From Flavobacterium sp. (GTDB taxonomy: Bacteria > Bacteroidota > Bacteroidia > Flavobacteriales > Flavobacteriaceae): a DNA stretch of 27,385 nucleotides. The notes under the pieces were generated by a model. That model was not told where the DNA came from, did no database searches, and saw nothing but the letters and a program-made list of their open reading frames with translations. The DNA lies in assembly GCA_018062725.1 (NCBI GenBank), contig JAGORP010000017.1, positions 1-27,385 of the forward strand, written 5' to 3'. Shown here piece after piece: positions 14,566 to 23,980 of the stretch (its first letter is position 1; every line of letters begins with the position of its first letter). The position numbers were made by a program, and so were the translations under genes.

Positions 14566-16077
14566 TTTTGTTCCTGTTTTATGAAATTCTAAATCCTGAA
14601 AGTCATAACTGAAATCGGTGAAATCTGAAATCGGTTTCATAGTTGCTTTATTGCCTTTATTTTCAAAGGTTATAAACGCATCGGCAATGAGACTTCGGTT
14701 GTCCCATTTAACGATATACATATTGTCTTTGTAGCTTAAAATTTGCCCTTTTAGGTTTTTAGAACGCTTGGCTTCGAAAAAGTATTTTCCGTCTTTTTTG
14801 TACAGGTTAATTTCTCCAAACCAATTGTCTTTATAGGTTCCTGTAAATGGAAAATTGAAATCTTCTTTCGCCATAGCAAAAGCATCTGCCATGGTTTTTT
14901 CATGTGTTTTGAAGGCTTCGGCTTCTTTTTCGCTATATATTTTTAGATAATCTTTGGTTTCTACACCTAAATAACTGTCTTTAATACTGTTTGTAATTGT
15001 AGAAAAAGCGCTACCTGATTGCTGATTGGTAAAGACAATAATGCCTAATCCGATTTCTGGAATTAAGGTAAATTGTGTTACATTTCCTTCAAGGCCTCCT
15101 GTATGAGAAACTTGTTTGTAACCTTTAATATCACTTAGAAAGAAACCTAATCCGTAGCCACTAAAATGCGTATTGTAGGGTGCTTTTGAAATGGCAGGAA
15201 TGACAGTTTGCAGTTGTGTTAATTCCTGGTGTTGTGCTTCTGATAATAGATTTTTTCCATCAGGCAATTTGGAATTGTTTAATTGTACCAAAGCCCATTT
15301 GCTCATATCATGAATACTAGAGTAAATTCCTGCAGCGCCATCGAAAATGTGTTTATTATAACGAGGTATAATGACTAATTTACCATCGGTGGGAACGTGC
15401 GGATCGATTACGTTTGCATTTTCTTTCAAAGTATTCACATCGCTCACACTATTAGTCATTCCTACTGGATTTATAATGCGTTCTTGAACAAAGTTTGCCC
15501 ACGATTTTCCAGAGATTTTTGCAACCACTTCGCTAGCTGTAACATACAAAACATTATTGTATTCAAAGTTATTTCGGAAACTTGTGGTTGGCTTAAGATA
15601 GCGAAGATTGCTTATCAATTCGGTTGGTGTAAAATCGGTACCATCAGGCCATAACATTAAATCGCCTGAACCCAAACCCAAACCACTTCGGTGTGTTACT
15701 AAATCACGAATCGTAAATTCTTTGGTAACATAAGGATCGTACATTTTAAAATGAGGCAAGTATTTAGTGACTTTATCGTCCCATTTTAGTTTGCCTTCAT
15801 CTATTAAAAGACCTAACGCTGTAGTAGTGAAAGCTTTACTGTTGGATGCAATTCCGAATAATGTATTTTCATCTACCGGTTCGTTGGTTTTTAAAGAACG
15901 CACTCCATATCCTTTTGAATGGACTACTTTTCCATCTTTGATAACGGCTACAGCAATTCCAGGAACGTTAAACGTTTTGAGTGTTTTGTTGGCTAATTCA
16001 TCAATTTGTGCTGATGTCATTTGTGCAAATGAACTCAGACTTACAAGTGTAAACGTGATAAAAAATATTTTTCTCAT
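14551..16077 (-). CDS. Secreted serine hydrolase, class-C beta-lactamase fold, DUF3471 tail
   Basis: 508 residues. A signal peptide (MRKIFFITFTLVSLSSFAQ) sends it to the periplasm or outside. The catalytic SxxK is Ser78-Asn-Ser-Lys81 (GIASNSK), the second motif is Tyr173-Asn-Asn175, and the KTG-equivalent is His325-Thr-Gly-Gly328 in SHTGG. This set is typical of the esterase/D-aminopeptidase/PBP-like branch rather than of a resistance enzyme. A DUF3471-like beta domain (about 405-505, NWFGEINLYKKDGKYFFEA) closes the protein. The natural substrate is unknown. The frame is open for 13 more codons upstream, but those overlap the TrmH gene and would precede the signal peptide, so the ATG 7 bp after that gene's stop is chosen. 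Probably the last gene of a unit with TrmH. Confidence 0.88.
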   Translation of the reverse strand: MRKIFFITFTLVSLSSFAQMTSAQIDELANKTLKTFNVPGIAVAVIKDGKVVHSKGYGVRSLKTNEPVDENTLFGIASNSKAFTTTALGLLIDEGKLKWDDKVTKYLPHFKMYDPYVTKEFTIRDLVTHRSGLGLGSGDLMLWPDGTDFTPTELISNLRYLKPTTSFRNNFEYNNVLYVTASEVVAKISGKSWANFVQERIINPVGMTNSVSDVNTLKENANVIDPHVPTDGKLVIIPRYNKHIFDGAAGIYSSIHDMSKWALVQLNNSKLPDGKNLLSEAQHQELTQLQTVIPAISKAPYNTHFSGYGLGFFLSDIKGYKQVSHTGGLEGNVTQFTLIPEIGLGIIVFTNQQSGSAFSTITNSIKDSYLGVETKDYLKIYSEKEAEAFKTHEKTMADAFAMAKEDFNFPFTGTYKDNWFGEINLYKKDGKYFFEAKRSKNLKGQILSYKDNMYIVKWDNRSLIADAFITFENKGNKATMKPISDFTDFSYDFQDLEFHKTGTKGGKK

Positions 16078-16084
16078 AAGTATG

Positions 16085-16879
16085 TTATTTAAAATTGCGT
16101 TGTCTTTTTGCTTCAAAAATAAGGATGGCGGCAGCTACGGAAACATTCATAGAATCGATAGCACCTTGCATAGGGATGATGATGTTTTGTGTGGCAGCGT
16201 TTCTCCATTCTTCTGATAATCCGGTAGCTTCTGTACCAACTACCAAGGCAGTAGGTTGGGTATAATCTTGCTCGTGATAAAAGGTCGAATTTTGGAGCGT
16301 AGCGGCGTAAAAATTAATCCCATTCGCTTTTAAAAATGCAATAATTTCGGAAGTCGTTCCAGTGGCAATTTGATTGGTGAACAAGCAACCAACACTCGAA
16401 CGGACAATATTCGGACTAAAAATATCGCTTTTTGGATTTGCAATAATTACGGCATCCAGATTTGCGGCATCGGCAGTTCGAAGCATTGCGCCAATATTTC
16501 CTGGTTTTTCTGGTGCTTCGGCAACTAAAATTAACGGGTTTTCAGGAAGCTTTAAATCGGATAACGAGAATGATTTGGTTTTTGCTACCGCTAAAATTCC
16601 TTCGGTGGTATCGCGATAGGCTAGTTTTTGATATACTTCTTTCGATATTTCAATTATGTTTACGTCTTGATCTGTCAGTTTATTTATTTGACCTTCGGAA
16701 AAAATTTCGGGCAGAAATAAGATCGTTTCTATTGTATAGCCCCCTTTTGTGGCCAATTCAATTTCACGAACGCCTTCAATTAAAAAAGTGCCTGTTTTTT
16801 TACGCTCTTTGGCTTTTTCTTGAAGTAAAACCAACGATTTGATATAAGGATTTTGAGCTGATGTGATTTGTTTTATCAT
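16085..16879 (-). CDS. TrmH/SpoU-family RNA 2'-O-methyltransferase
   Basis: 264 residues, SPOUT (trefoil-knot) methyltransferase using S-adenosylmethionine to methylate a ribose in rRNA or tRNA. An N-terminal substrate-binding domain (about 1-100, TGTFLIEGVREIELA) matches the RlmB/TrmH-type L30e-like fold. The knot motifs are EKPGNIGAMLRTADAA (motif 1, catalytic Arg), ALVVGTEATGLSEEW (motif 2) and IIIPMQGAIDSMNVSVAAAI (motif 3). The exact RNA site is not deducible. It lies 25 bp after the T9SS-exported protein gene and 7 bp before the serine hydrolase, all on the same strand. Confidence 0.92.
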   Translation of the reverse strand: MIKQITSAQNPYIKSLVLLQEKAKERKKTGTFLIEGVREIELATKGGYTIETILFLPEIFSEGQINKLTDQDVNIIEISKEVYQKLAYRDTTEGILAVAKTKSFSLSDLKLPENPLILVAEAPEKPGNIGAMLRTADAANLDAVIIANPKSDIFSPNIVRSSVGCLFTNQIATGTTSEIIAFLKANGINFYAATLQNSTFYHEQDYTQPTALVVGTEATGLSEEWRNAATQNIIIPMQGAIDSMNVSVAAAILIFEAKRQRNFK

Positions 16880-16904
16880 TTCTTGAAAATAATGACAAAG
16901 TAAA

Positions 16905-18689
16905 CTATTTATTTAAGAAAACCCAACCTGTTATTGGTTTTTCAAAATTTGGTTCGTTCAAGTTCAAAATATAATAATAAGTTCCGGCTGGAAGTGGTTG
17001 GCTACCGATTATCGTTCCTTGGTTGGCAAACCCATTCCAATCGGGAGTAGTGTTGTCACCTGTCCACACTAATGTGCCCCAACGGTTGTAAATTTCTAAC
17101 TTGAAATTTTTAAAAATATCGCGTAATCCTTCAAAAATAAAAGAATCGTTTATGCCGTCACCATTTGGAGTAAAATGATTATACGCTACAGGCGGGCAAC
17201 CTTTAGTATCAATAATAAATGAGGTAATGGTAAAACAATGCTCGTTTTCGATTTTTATAAATATCGTTTTCGGAGTTAAATTCGTTTGATAATTTTCAGG
17301 ATTTGGAATTGGATTTTGATTGAAAACAGCATCATTTTCGGTTTCAAAAAACTGAAACGTATCGGTGTGGCTTACTAACAAAGTATTTAGATACATTATT
17401 AAGTTAAAAGTGCCTTTTCCGTTTCCTTGGTTGCAAACAATATACGCTAGTAGTGGTTTTGTTTGTGGGGATATCCAAGGGGAAATCGTGGAGGTAAATG
17501 TATTATTAGTTTCGTTTAGTTCATTAACCGCTGCAAGGCCATTATTGTCGTCTACTTTAATGACTAACTGAAAATCAGAAATAATTGTAGAAGGAATTGT
17601 AATCGTCATACCAAAACTCTCACTACCTCCAATAGGAATTGGATTTGGGGTAATGAATTGTGCTACTGCTGTTGTGTTGGTATAAAAAGTCAAATAGGTT
17701 CCCGCAGGTAATATTTCAGTACTGTTTACATTCGATACAGTAAAATTTAGTTCATAATTATTCGAATTACAGCTTTGTGTGAAATTATTTAATAGGACTG
17801 TAGCATCTGGCAATTGACTGTTTAATTTGGTTACAATTGCGTTAATCATCACAAAATCCTGATTGGAAGTCAGTTCTATCGTGGCCGAAGTATCTCCAAC
17901 AGCGATATTACTTTGTATGCCGTATACATCAAGATCCATGTTGTATAAATTGGAAGCTCCAGTTTCGCTATTGGTACCATTAAAAGCATTATCGGCTGGG
18001 TTTAAGGGCGGATTGCTAATTATGTTTCCATTAATACGAAGCGTTTCATTCACGGCAATACTTCTGTCACCTTCCCAGGCTAAAAATCCAATTTTGGCAT
18101 CTTCATTATCAATAACATTTAAATTATCTAAAGTAATATTTAAGACACTAGGAACACTTTCTAAACCATCATAAACATTAAGCTGATTTAAAGGCAGTGC
18201 ATCATTTTTATAGATGACAATGATTGCCCAGCCTCCAAAATTAGTTCCGTTACCACAATAGTTGGGAATAACACCAGTAAGATCCAAATCGGCAAATGTA
18301 TATAAACCATTTCCTGTCGTTTGCACTTGAGAAGTAATATTGGCAAAAGCACTAAAAAAAGGTAATCCAGAGCTGGGTTGTGTCAGCGCAAATCGTCTGG
18401 AGGCAGCAATAGCTGTACCATTTAAGCTAATATCAAAATCTCCTATTCCGGAGCCAGCCCAGTACAAGTACGCGGCTTCAATAGTATCTGAAGCGTCTAG
18501 TGTAAGTGTTGAGGCAGAATTCGTTAGTATGGAACAGGGCGCACCAGGACCATTTTCGTTGGGGTTTAAGGTATTTCCGAAAAAAGTAAAATCATACCTT
18601 CCATTAAACTGATTCATAAGCGTCACTTCTTGACTGTAGGAAGTCAAAAAATGGAACAGTATAATAATTTGGAAGTATACTTTTTTCAA
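16905..18689 (-). CDS. Large extracellular protein with T9SS type B (gliding-motility) sorting domain
   Basis: 594 residues. It starts with a signal peptide (KKVYFQIIILFHFLTSYSQ). An N-terminal region (about 25-290) has DUF3344-like features such as AAYLYWAGSG and NFGGWAIIVIYKN. A CARDB-like segment (about 300-405) ends in LNETNNTFTS. The last 91 residues (from NHFTPNGDGINDSFIFEGLR, with EIYNRWG, PDWNG and LPAGTYYYIL) are the gliding-motility-associated C-terminal domain recognised by the type IX secretion system. It is therefore exported across the outer membrane and attached or released. The start is TTG: the next Met (residue 25) would discard the signal peptide. It follows the MoxR/DUF58 operon by 55 bp but may have its own promoter. 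Confidence 0.88.
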   Translation of the reverse strand: MKKVYFQIIILFHFLTSYSQEVTLMNQFNGRYDFTFFGNTLNPNENGPGAPCSILTNSASTLTLDASDTIEAAYLYWAGSGIGDFDISLNGTAIAASRRFALTQPSSGLPFFSAFANITSQVQTTGNGLYTFADLDLTGVIPNYCGNGTNFGGWAIIVIYKNDALPLNQLNVYDGLESVPSVLNITLDNLNVIDNEDAKIGFLAWEGDRSIAVNETLRINGNIISNPPLNPADNAFNGTNSETGASNLYNMDLDVYGIQSNIAVGDTSATIELTSNQDFVMINAIVTKLNSQLPDATVLLNNFTQSCNSNNYELNFTVSNVNSTEILPAGTYLTFYTNTTAVAQFITPNPIPIGGSESFGMTITIPSTIISDFQLVIKVDDNNGLAAVNELNETNNTFTSTISPWISPQTKPLLAYIVCNQGNGKGTFNLIMYLNTLLVSHTDTFQFFETENDAVFNQNPIPNPENYQTNLTPKTIFIKIENEHCFTITSFIIDTKGCPPVAYNHFTPNGDGINDSFIFEGLRDIFKNFKLEIYNRWGTLVWTGDNTTPDWNGFANQGTIIGSQPLPAGTYYYILNLNEPNFEKPITGWVFLNK

Positions 18690-18709
18690 ACAAAAGGGTT
18701 ATTACTTCT

Positions 18710-18740
18710 TAAAGGTATTTAAAAATAAAGTAATACGCAA
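18710..18740 (-). promoter_or_regulatory. Putative promoter of the T9SS-exported protein
   Basis: On the minus strand TTG (complement of 18738-18740), 20-nt spacer, TACCTTTA (complement of 18710-18717), one mismatch from TAnnTTTG. It lies about 20 bp before the TTG start codon. If real, this gene can be expressed independently of the DUF58 operon. Confidence 0.4.
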
Positions 18741-18744
18741 CAAA

Positions 18745-20079
18745 CTATAAAATTCCTCTTGCTTTAATTTCCAGATATCTGTTTATGGTATCTAAAGTAA
18801 GGTTTTCAGGTTGAGTTAAAACAGAATAGATTCCATATTTTTTAAGTTCATTAACAATCAAACGTTTTTCAAAAGCAAATTTTTCGGCAATGACTTTATC
18901 GTAGATTTCTTGAACTGTTTCTGATTTTTTATGAATAAGTTGATTTAACTCGGTATTACTGAAAAATACAACCACCAAAAGATGATTTTTAGCAATTCCT
19001 TTTAAGTAAGGAAGTTGTCTGTTTAAATTGTCTAGGGTTTCGAAATTGGTATATAAAATGATTAAACTTCGGTGATTTATATTCTTTTTGATGTCGATAT
19101 ATAATCGACTGTAATCACTCTCAAAAAAATCGGTTTTAACATTATAAAGGGCTTCCAAAATTTTTTGCATTTGTCCTGAAGATTTTTCAGCGACCACCCG
19201 ATTTTCAATTTTTTTGGAAAAGCTAAACATGCCTGCTTTATCGTGTTTTTTAATAATTACATTCGATAAAACTAGAGAAGTATTAATGGCATAATCTAAA
19301 AGACTAAGTCCGTTAAATGGCATTTTCATGACCCTTCCTTTATCAATAATCATATAAACAGATTGCGATTTTTCATCTGTGAATTGATTGACCATTAGTG
19401 CATTTTTTTTGGCAGTTGCTTTCCAATTTAAGGTTCTGATATCATCGCCTTGCACATATTCTTTAATTTGTTCAAATTCCATAGTATGTCCGATTCTCCT
19501 CATTCTTTTTATTCCGTATTGGAAAAGATTATTTGAAAATGCCATCAAATCATATTTTCGCAATTGAATATAAGAAGGATAGGTTGGGACCATCACGTTA
19601 TTATTGAATGAATAGCGTTTGGCTATTAATCGAAGTGGAGAGGAACAAAATATATTAAGATTTCCGAAGTAATATTCTCCTCGTTCTGTAGGTCTTAGCG
19701 TATAGTGTAATTCTTCGTTTTGATTTGATTTTAGATTTCTTTTAATCTCAAAATTTCTGATTTGAAATTGAAAAGGAATTTCATCAATTATTTTAATATA
19801 AGTTTGAAAACTGTAATTATTTTGTATTTCAATTTTTATGGAATTTTCATCTCCATTAGAAAGTTTCTCCGGCGTAATTCTAGTGCCATTGAGACCAGAT
19901 TTTATCGAAAAAAGAAGTAAAATATCAATAGTTAAAAAGGTGGCTAAACCTAATAAAACATACCAACTTACGTTGTATAAGCTTGGAAACATAAAGGCCA
20001 AGCAAAACAACGCTACAACACCAATAAGGCAGTAGAAAAAGAAGTTATTGAGGTATAGTTTTTTAAAAAATGGTAGCAC
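18745..20079 (-). CDS. DUF58 (vWA-like) membrane protein
   Basis: 444 residues. Two N-terminal membrane helices (about 13-31 and 37-57) anchor a large soluble part. The DUF58 signature is clear at 198-232: EFEQIKEYVQGDDIRTLNWK followed by ATAKKNALMVNQF. It is followed by a von Willebrand-A-like core beginning VYMIIDKGRVM (241-251), where the metal-site DxSxS is replaced by DKGRV, as often in DUF58. DUF58 proteins commonly pair with MoxR ATPases as presumed adaptors. The stop of moxR is only 2 bp before this ATG, so the two are translated together. Last gene of the tight operon. Its biochemical role is not known. Confidence 0.9.
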   Translation of the reverse strand: MLPFFKKLYLNNFFFYCLIGVVALFCLAFMFPSLYNVSWYVLLGLATFLTIDILLLFSIKSGLNGTRITPEKLSNGDENSIKIEIQNNYSFQTYIKIIDEIPFQFQIRNFEIKRNLKSNQNEELHYTLRPTERGEYYFGNLNIFCSSPLRLIAKRYSFNNNVMVPTYPSYIQLRKYDLMAFSNNLFQYGIKRMRRIGHTMEFEQIKEYVQGDDIRTLNWKATAKKNALMVNQFTDEKSQSVYMIIDKGRVMKMPFNGLSLLDYAINTSLVLSNVIIKKHDKAGMFSFSKKIENRVVAEKSSGQMQKILEALYNVKTDFFESDYSRLYIDIKKNINHRSLIILYTNFETLDNLNRQLPYLKGIAKNHLLVVVFFSNTELNQLIHKKSETVQEIYDKVIAEKFAFEKRLIVNELKKYGIYSVLTQPENLTLDTINRYLEIKARGIL

Positions 20080-20081
20080 TT

Positions 20082-21095
20082 TTATCTCGGAATTTCTACA
20101 GTTTCGACAATTTGTTTGATTACTTCAATGCTGGTAATTCCTTCCATTTCTCGTTCAGGAGTTACTATAATACGATGTTGTAGCACAGGAATTGTAGCAT
20201 CTTTGATATCTTCTGGCGTTACAAAATCACGACCGCGAATCGCTGCAAATCCTTTGGCTGCGTTTAAAATAGCAATGGAAGCGCGTGGAGATGCACCTAA
20301 ATAGATAAATGCATTTTCACGAGTATTGGTCACAATTTTGGCAATGTATTCTAATAAATTAGGTTCGACAATAATTTGTTTTACTACTGTTTGATACTGG
20401 ATGATATCGGAAGCTGTTAAAACAGAATTGATTTTATCAAGTTTACCATTGTTTTGTAAATTGTGTTCTCTTTGTAAGATAGCGATTTCTTCTTCTACTT
20501 TTGGATAATCGATAGTTACTTTAAAAAGAAAACGATCTAATTGTGCTTCTGGTAAGCGATAGGTTCCTTCTTGTTCTACAGGATTTTGAGTTGCAATAAC
20601 TAAAAAAGGAGCTTCTAAAACATATTGGTTATTGTCGATTGTAATTTGTCGTTCTTCCATGACTTCAAACAAAGCTGATTGCGTTTTAGCGGGTGCTCTG
20701 TTAATTTCATCAATAAGGACTAGATTTGAAAAAATAGGTCCTTTTTTAAATTCAAATTCCGATTTTTTTAAATCAAAAACCGAAGACCCTAGAATATCTG
20801 AAGGCATTAAGTCGGGTGTAAATTGAATTCGACTAAAATCAATATTCAAAGTTTTTGCAATCAATTTTGCGGTAATGGTTTTTGCAACACCCGGAACACC
20901 TTCCAGTAAAACATGTCCGTTAGATAAAATAGCGACTAAAAGCTGGTCAATCATTTTATCTTGACCAACAATTACACTATTGATTTCGGTTTTAATTTTA
21001 GCAATATTTTCTAAAAGTGGAGTTAAATCAATTCTTGATTGAAAACTTATATTTTCAGGAGCTCCAGATTGTAAAGGAATTGTATTTTCTTCCAT
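20082..21095 (-). CDS. MoxR-family AAA+ ATPase
   Basis: 337 residues, cytoplasmic. Walker A is GVPGVAKT (66-73), Walker B is LVLIDE (125-130), and INRAPAKTQSALFEVMEE follows as the usual MoxR signature. Sensor 1 is ATQNPVEQEGTYRLPEAQLD with Asn171, and an arginine (Arg188) in LDRF is the likely trans finger. A C-terminal lid with ASPRAS and DFVTPEDI completes the module. MoxR ATPases act as chaperones in assembly or activation of protein complexes, usually with vWA/DUF58 partners. Here the partner gene is directly downstream. DUF4350 lies 5 bp upstream. Confidence 0.94.
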   Translation of the reverse strand: MEENTIPLQSGAPENISFQSRIDLTPLLENIAKIKTEINSVIVGQDKMIDQLLVAILSNGHVLLEGVPGVAKTITAKLIAKTLNIDFSRIQFTPDLMPSDILGSSVFDLKKSEFEFKKGPIFSNLVLIDEINRAPAKTQSALFEVMEERQITIDNNQYVLEAPFLVIATQNPVEQEGTYRLPEAQLDRFLFKVTIDYPKVEEEIAILQREHNLQNNGKLDKINSVLTASDIIQYQTVVKQIIVEPNLLEYIAKIVTNTRENAFIYLGASPRASIAILNAAKGFAAIRGRDFVTPEDIKDATIPVLQHRIIVTPEREMEGITSIEVIKQIVETVEIPR

Positions 21096-21100
21096 AATTA

Positions 21101-22303
21101 TTAAAGTATGATGGTTTCTATTGCGTTTGTAATTTTTATTAGATCACTTTCTACAGTAGCGTTTGGATTTCTTCTGAAGTTGTTTATCAGTTCTACTGCT
21201 TTTTCTATATCTTGTTTGTTTTTACCTGATTTTTGATGAAGTTTATTAATGAAGACACTGTCTAAATTGGTTGTGTCTATTAAATATTCGGTTCTGATTT
21301 TTTCTAAAAAGTAGATGATTTTTTTATGGATGATATTGTTGTAATCACCTTCTTGTAAATATAAATTTCCAATTGTTTTAATGAATTCTACAGTAGTATT
21401 GGGTAATGGTTTTATAATTGGAATAATTCTTTGTTTTCGTTTCGCGTTAAAGATCATGAACAAAAATAGCCCAATTAAAAATATCCACCAAGCCCATTTT
21501 AATGCAGGCTGACTCAAAATATACCGCATTGGGGAGCTGGAAATACTACCGCTAGTTTGGTCTTTAATATACCAATATACGGCTCCTTTAGGAATATATG
21601 AAGCTACATTTTGAGCATATTCAAAATGATTGTCTTTGAGTAAGTGAAAATTGGTAAAAGCAGCAGGTTGATTGTGTAAAAAAATGGTACCATCATAAAA
21701 TTTTACTTTTATGAAATTGATGTGTGCGGTATCTTGTTTGACGGTTCCAAGGGCAGTGGTTTGTAACGTGTCAATTTTATCAAAATAACTGTTTGTAGTT
21801 CCTTCGTTTAAAACATATTCTTTTGGACTTAACTTTTGATTTAAGACTTTGTGTCGCAAGTCATTTTTTGTCGAATATTCAGAAGTAATATTTAGTTTCA
21901 AAGTGTCTAAAAGATACCTAGGAAAGTCATTAGCACTTATAAAAGCTTTGTTACCATAAGAAACATAGGTTAATATTTCATTTATAGATTCTTCATCTAA
22001 TTTAGCGTTATTATCTATGTATAAAAAGGTGCCTTTTTTTAAGTAATCTCCATTAATGGTATCTTGATAGTTATAGTTTGAGGTAAAAAACTCATACGGT
22101 GTGATTTCTACTTTTTCTATTTTTGAATCCTTTAAAAGATGTTTACTTTCTTTATCAAAAACATATAAACCAAATGGAATTCTATCGTTTAACGAATAAG
22201 TTGGAATCCAATTTACCGGTCTGGGTCTATTGGAATCAATAAACGTGATTGCAACTATAATTAGCAACAAGAAAAATAAGTATATTTTGAGCGTTTTATT
22301 CAT
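21101..22303 (-). CDS. DUF4350 membrane protein
   Basis: 400 residues with one N-terminal helix (6-22), a domain of about 245 residues on the outer face, a second helix (WAWWIFLIGLFLFMIF, about 270-286) and a cytoplasmic C-terminal helical domain of about 110 residues. The region after the first helix (YSLNDRIPFGLYVFDK, then FLYIDNNAKLDEESINEILT) matches the DUF4350 pattern, a glutamine-amidotransferase-like fold without an evident catalytic triad. Its start codon shares one base with the DUF4129 stop (TAATG), indicating translational coupling. Probable membrane subunit of the MoxR system. Confidence 0.85.
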   Translation of the reverse strand: MNKTLKIYLFFLLLIIVAITFIDSNRPRPVNWIPTYSLNDRIPFGLYVFDKESKHLLKDSKIEKVEITPYEFFTSNYNYQDTINGDYLKKGTFLYIDNNAKLDEESINEILTYVSYGNKAFISANDFPRYLLDTLKLNITSEYSTKNDLRHKVLNQKLSPKEYVLNEGTTNSYFDKIDTLQTTALGTVKQDTAHINFIKVKFYDGTIFLHNQPAAFTNFHLLKDNHFEYAQNVASYIPKGAVYWYIKDQTSGSISSSPMRYILSQPALKWAWWIFLIGLFLFMIFNAKRKQRIIPIIKPLPNTTVEFIKTIGNLYLQEGDYNNIIHKKIIYFLEKIRTEYLIDTTNLDSVFINKLHQKSGKNKQDIEKAVELINNFRRNPNATVESDLIKITNAIETIIL

Positions 22304-23034
22304 TATCGTATAGCTGCAATCGCTTTTTCAAAAGCATTTTTGGTTTGATTAAAAACGTCATCTGAGATTTCAAATTCACCATACCAAATGTAATTGTACA
22401 AATAGGAGAGGTAATTGAAATTTTCTTTCATTTCAGGGTTTTTTATTTCGTAACTATATTCTGTACTTGTTTTTTCAGGATGCCATTCTATAATACTGGA
22501 ATCACTCATTTTTTTGAGCAACCATAAGTAATAATAACGGGTGGCAATACGTTTTTCACCATTTTCGACCGCTTTTGTGATTAATTTTTTAAAATCGATT
22601 AAATGAATGTTTTTTTCTATTTCGGTGTAATCAATAATTGTTGATTGCGAATTTCGACCGAAAATCCAGCTTCCTTCTTTATTTAGAATGGCTTTCACAA
22701 TAAGATAGATAACAAAAATGATTAATAATGCTGCTAAAATTCTGATCACAACATCTATATTATCTATCGCTTTTGATTTGTCTGCTAGGTTGAAAATATC
22801 TTTAAAAATATCATAAAGCCATTCTTTAAATCGATCCCAAGCATTTTTTTCAGGAGTTTTGAATTCGTAAATAAAGCTTTCATCTTTGTATTTCGATTTA
22901 AAATCCGAATCAAATTTTCTTAGATGAATTACTTCGTCATCAATTATTACTTTTTTAGCAATAGCCAAGGAGTCATTGTTTCCATAACTGGAAAAAATAA
23001 AGAGAAGTAGTAAAAATGGAATTATTTTATTCAA
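22303..23034 (-). CDS. DUF4129 membrane protein
   Basis: 243 residues. It has a signal-like N-terminal hydrophobic segment (1-18), a periplasmic stretch, one membrane helix (94-116) and a cytoplasmic DUF4129 domain. The domain's usual mark, RYYYLWLLKKM...IIEWHPEKTSTEY, is at 166-193. DUF4129 is often found with MoxR/DUF58 genes or fused to transglutaminase-like proteins, but no enzymatic residues are evident here. It overlaps the preceding six-TM gene by 8 bp and the following DUF4350 gene by 1 bp. Function unknown beyond membership of this cluster. Confidence 0.87.
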   Translation of the reverse strand: MNKIIPFLLLLFIFSSYGNNDSLAIAKKVIIDDEVIHLRKFDSDFKSKYKDESFIYEFKTPEKNAWDRFKEWLYDIFKDIFNLADKSKAIDNIDVVIRILAALLIIFVIYLIVKAILNKEGSWIFGRNSQSTIIDYTEIEKNIHLIDFKKLITKAVENGEKRIATRYYYLWLLKKMSDSSIIEWHPEKTSTEYSYEIKNPEMKENFNYLSYLYNYIWYGEFEISDDVFNQTKNAFEKAIAAIR

Positions 23035-23980
23035 TTTCAGATCCTATAAGTTCGATTTCGTTGTTGGTGCTATTTTGGTTGCTGCCTTCTAATTGACTGT
23101 AATAAATTAGGACTTGTTGCACATTTAAGATATTTTGAAAAAGATACCCGAATAATGTCGAAAAAACCATTAAAATTATCATTAAAACAGAAATTGTTCC
23201 AAATACTTCATTCGTATTTGCTGGATCTTCCAAATTTTGACCAGAAGCAAAGATAGAAGCGACTCCAAACATGTAAGGAATCATCGTTAAAATAGATTGC
23301 AAAATGTAAACAATGATAAACATTATCAAAGACGAACCTACAGCAGGCCAAAAATTACTTTTAAGCATAGAATAGCCATTGCCTAAAGAGGTAAAATAAC
23401 TGCTTTTTCCTAACAAATAATCATTAAAACTTAAGGATATCCAAACCATTAAAGCAGGAATTGTTATTAGAAATAAAGGAATTCCGATAAGAATGAAACA
23501 AAGGGCTAGGTTGAGGATAAGTACGATGAAAAATACTGGAAGAACAACAAAAAAAGAAGCTACAAAAAAAAGAAAAACCCTTCCTAAATTTTGTTTTATA
23601 GAACGTATTAATTCCTTTGTTTCAAAATTAGTTCCCTTGTTTTCATATAATTCAATATACAATGATGGAATTGCATAATTTATCATAGAAATCAATCCAA
23701 TTAAAAGGATAAATACCAGTAAGGAAATTACAAATAAGGGTAAATTATTATTGAAATATTCGGTAAAATAATTGTTGTTTTGTCCAACAGTAGTCATGGA
23801 AGATTGTAAAAATTCCATGTATATTTTGGAAAAAAAGTAGATTAAAACCACTAATATCATCAAGAAAATGCCATTCACGATGAAATAGTTTTTAAAATAA
23901 TGTTTTCCAAATTTCTTAAAGAAATCTATGGTATCGGAGATATAAGCACCAAAATCGCGGTCTTTATACAGTTGGAACAT
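23027..23980 (-). CDS. Uncharacterised six-helix membrane protein of the MoxR cluster
   Basis: 317 residues. An amphipathic N-terminus (YKDRDFGAYISDTIDFFKKF) is followed by about six membrane helices, near residues 33-55, 79-100, 133-155, 157-180, 212-236 and 265-287. No catalytic motif is visible. The overall layout resembles the GPDPase-membrane/DUF975-like integral membrane group, but I cannot confirm the family. Its start overlaps the SpoIIM-like gene end by 17 bp and its end overlaps DUF4129 by 8 bp, so it is an integral part of the operon. A membrane scaffold or translocation component is the most that can be inferred. Confidence 0.75.
   Translation of the reverse strand: MFQLYKDRDFGAYISDTIDFFKKFGKHYFKNYFIVNGIFLMILVVLIYFFSKIYMEFLQSSMTTVGQNNNYFTEYFNNNLPLFVISLLVFILLIGLISMINYAIPSLYIELYENKGTNFETKELIRSIKQNLGRVFLFFVASFFVVLPVFFIVLILNLALCFILIGIPLFLITIPALMVWISLSFNDYLLGKSSYFTSLGNGYSMLKSNFWPAVGSSLIMFIIVYILQSILTMIPYMFGVASIFASGQNLEDPANTNEVFGTISVLMIILMVFSTLFGYLFQNILNVQQVLIYYSQLEGSNQNSTNNEIELIGSEIE

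Noticed and set aside
14551..16077. Antibiotic-resistance beta-lactamase
   Set aside because: The third motif is HTGG and a DUF3471 tail is present, which fits esterase/peptidase-like relatives; no evidence of resistance function.
15767..16216. 149-codon plus-strand open frame
   Set aside because: Antisense to the serine hydrolase and TrmH genes, crossing their boundary; no recognisable domain.
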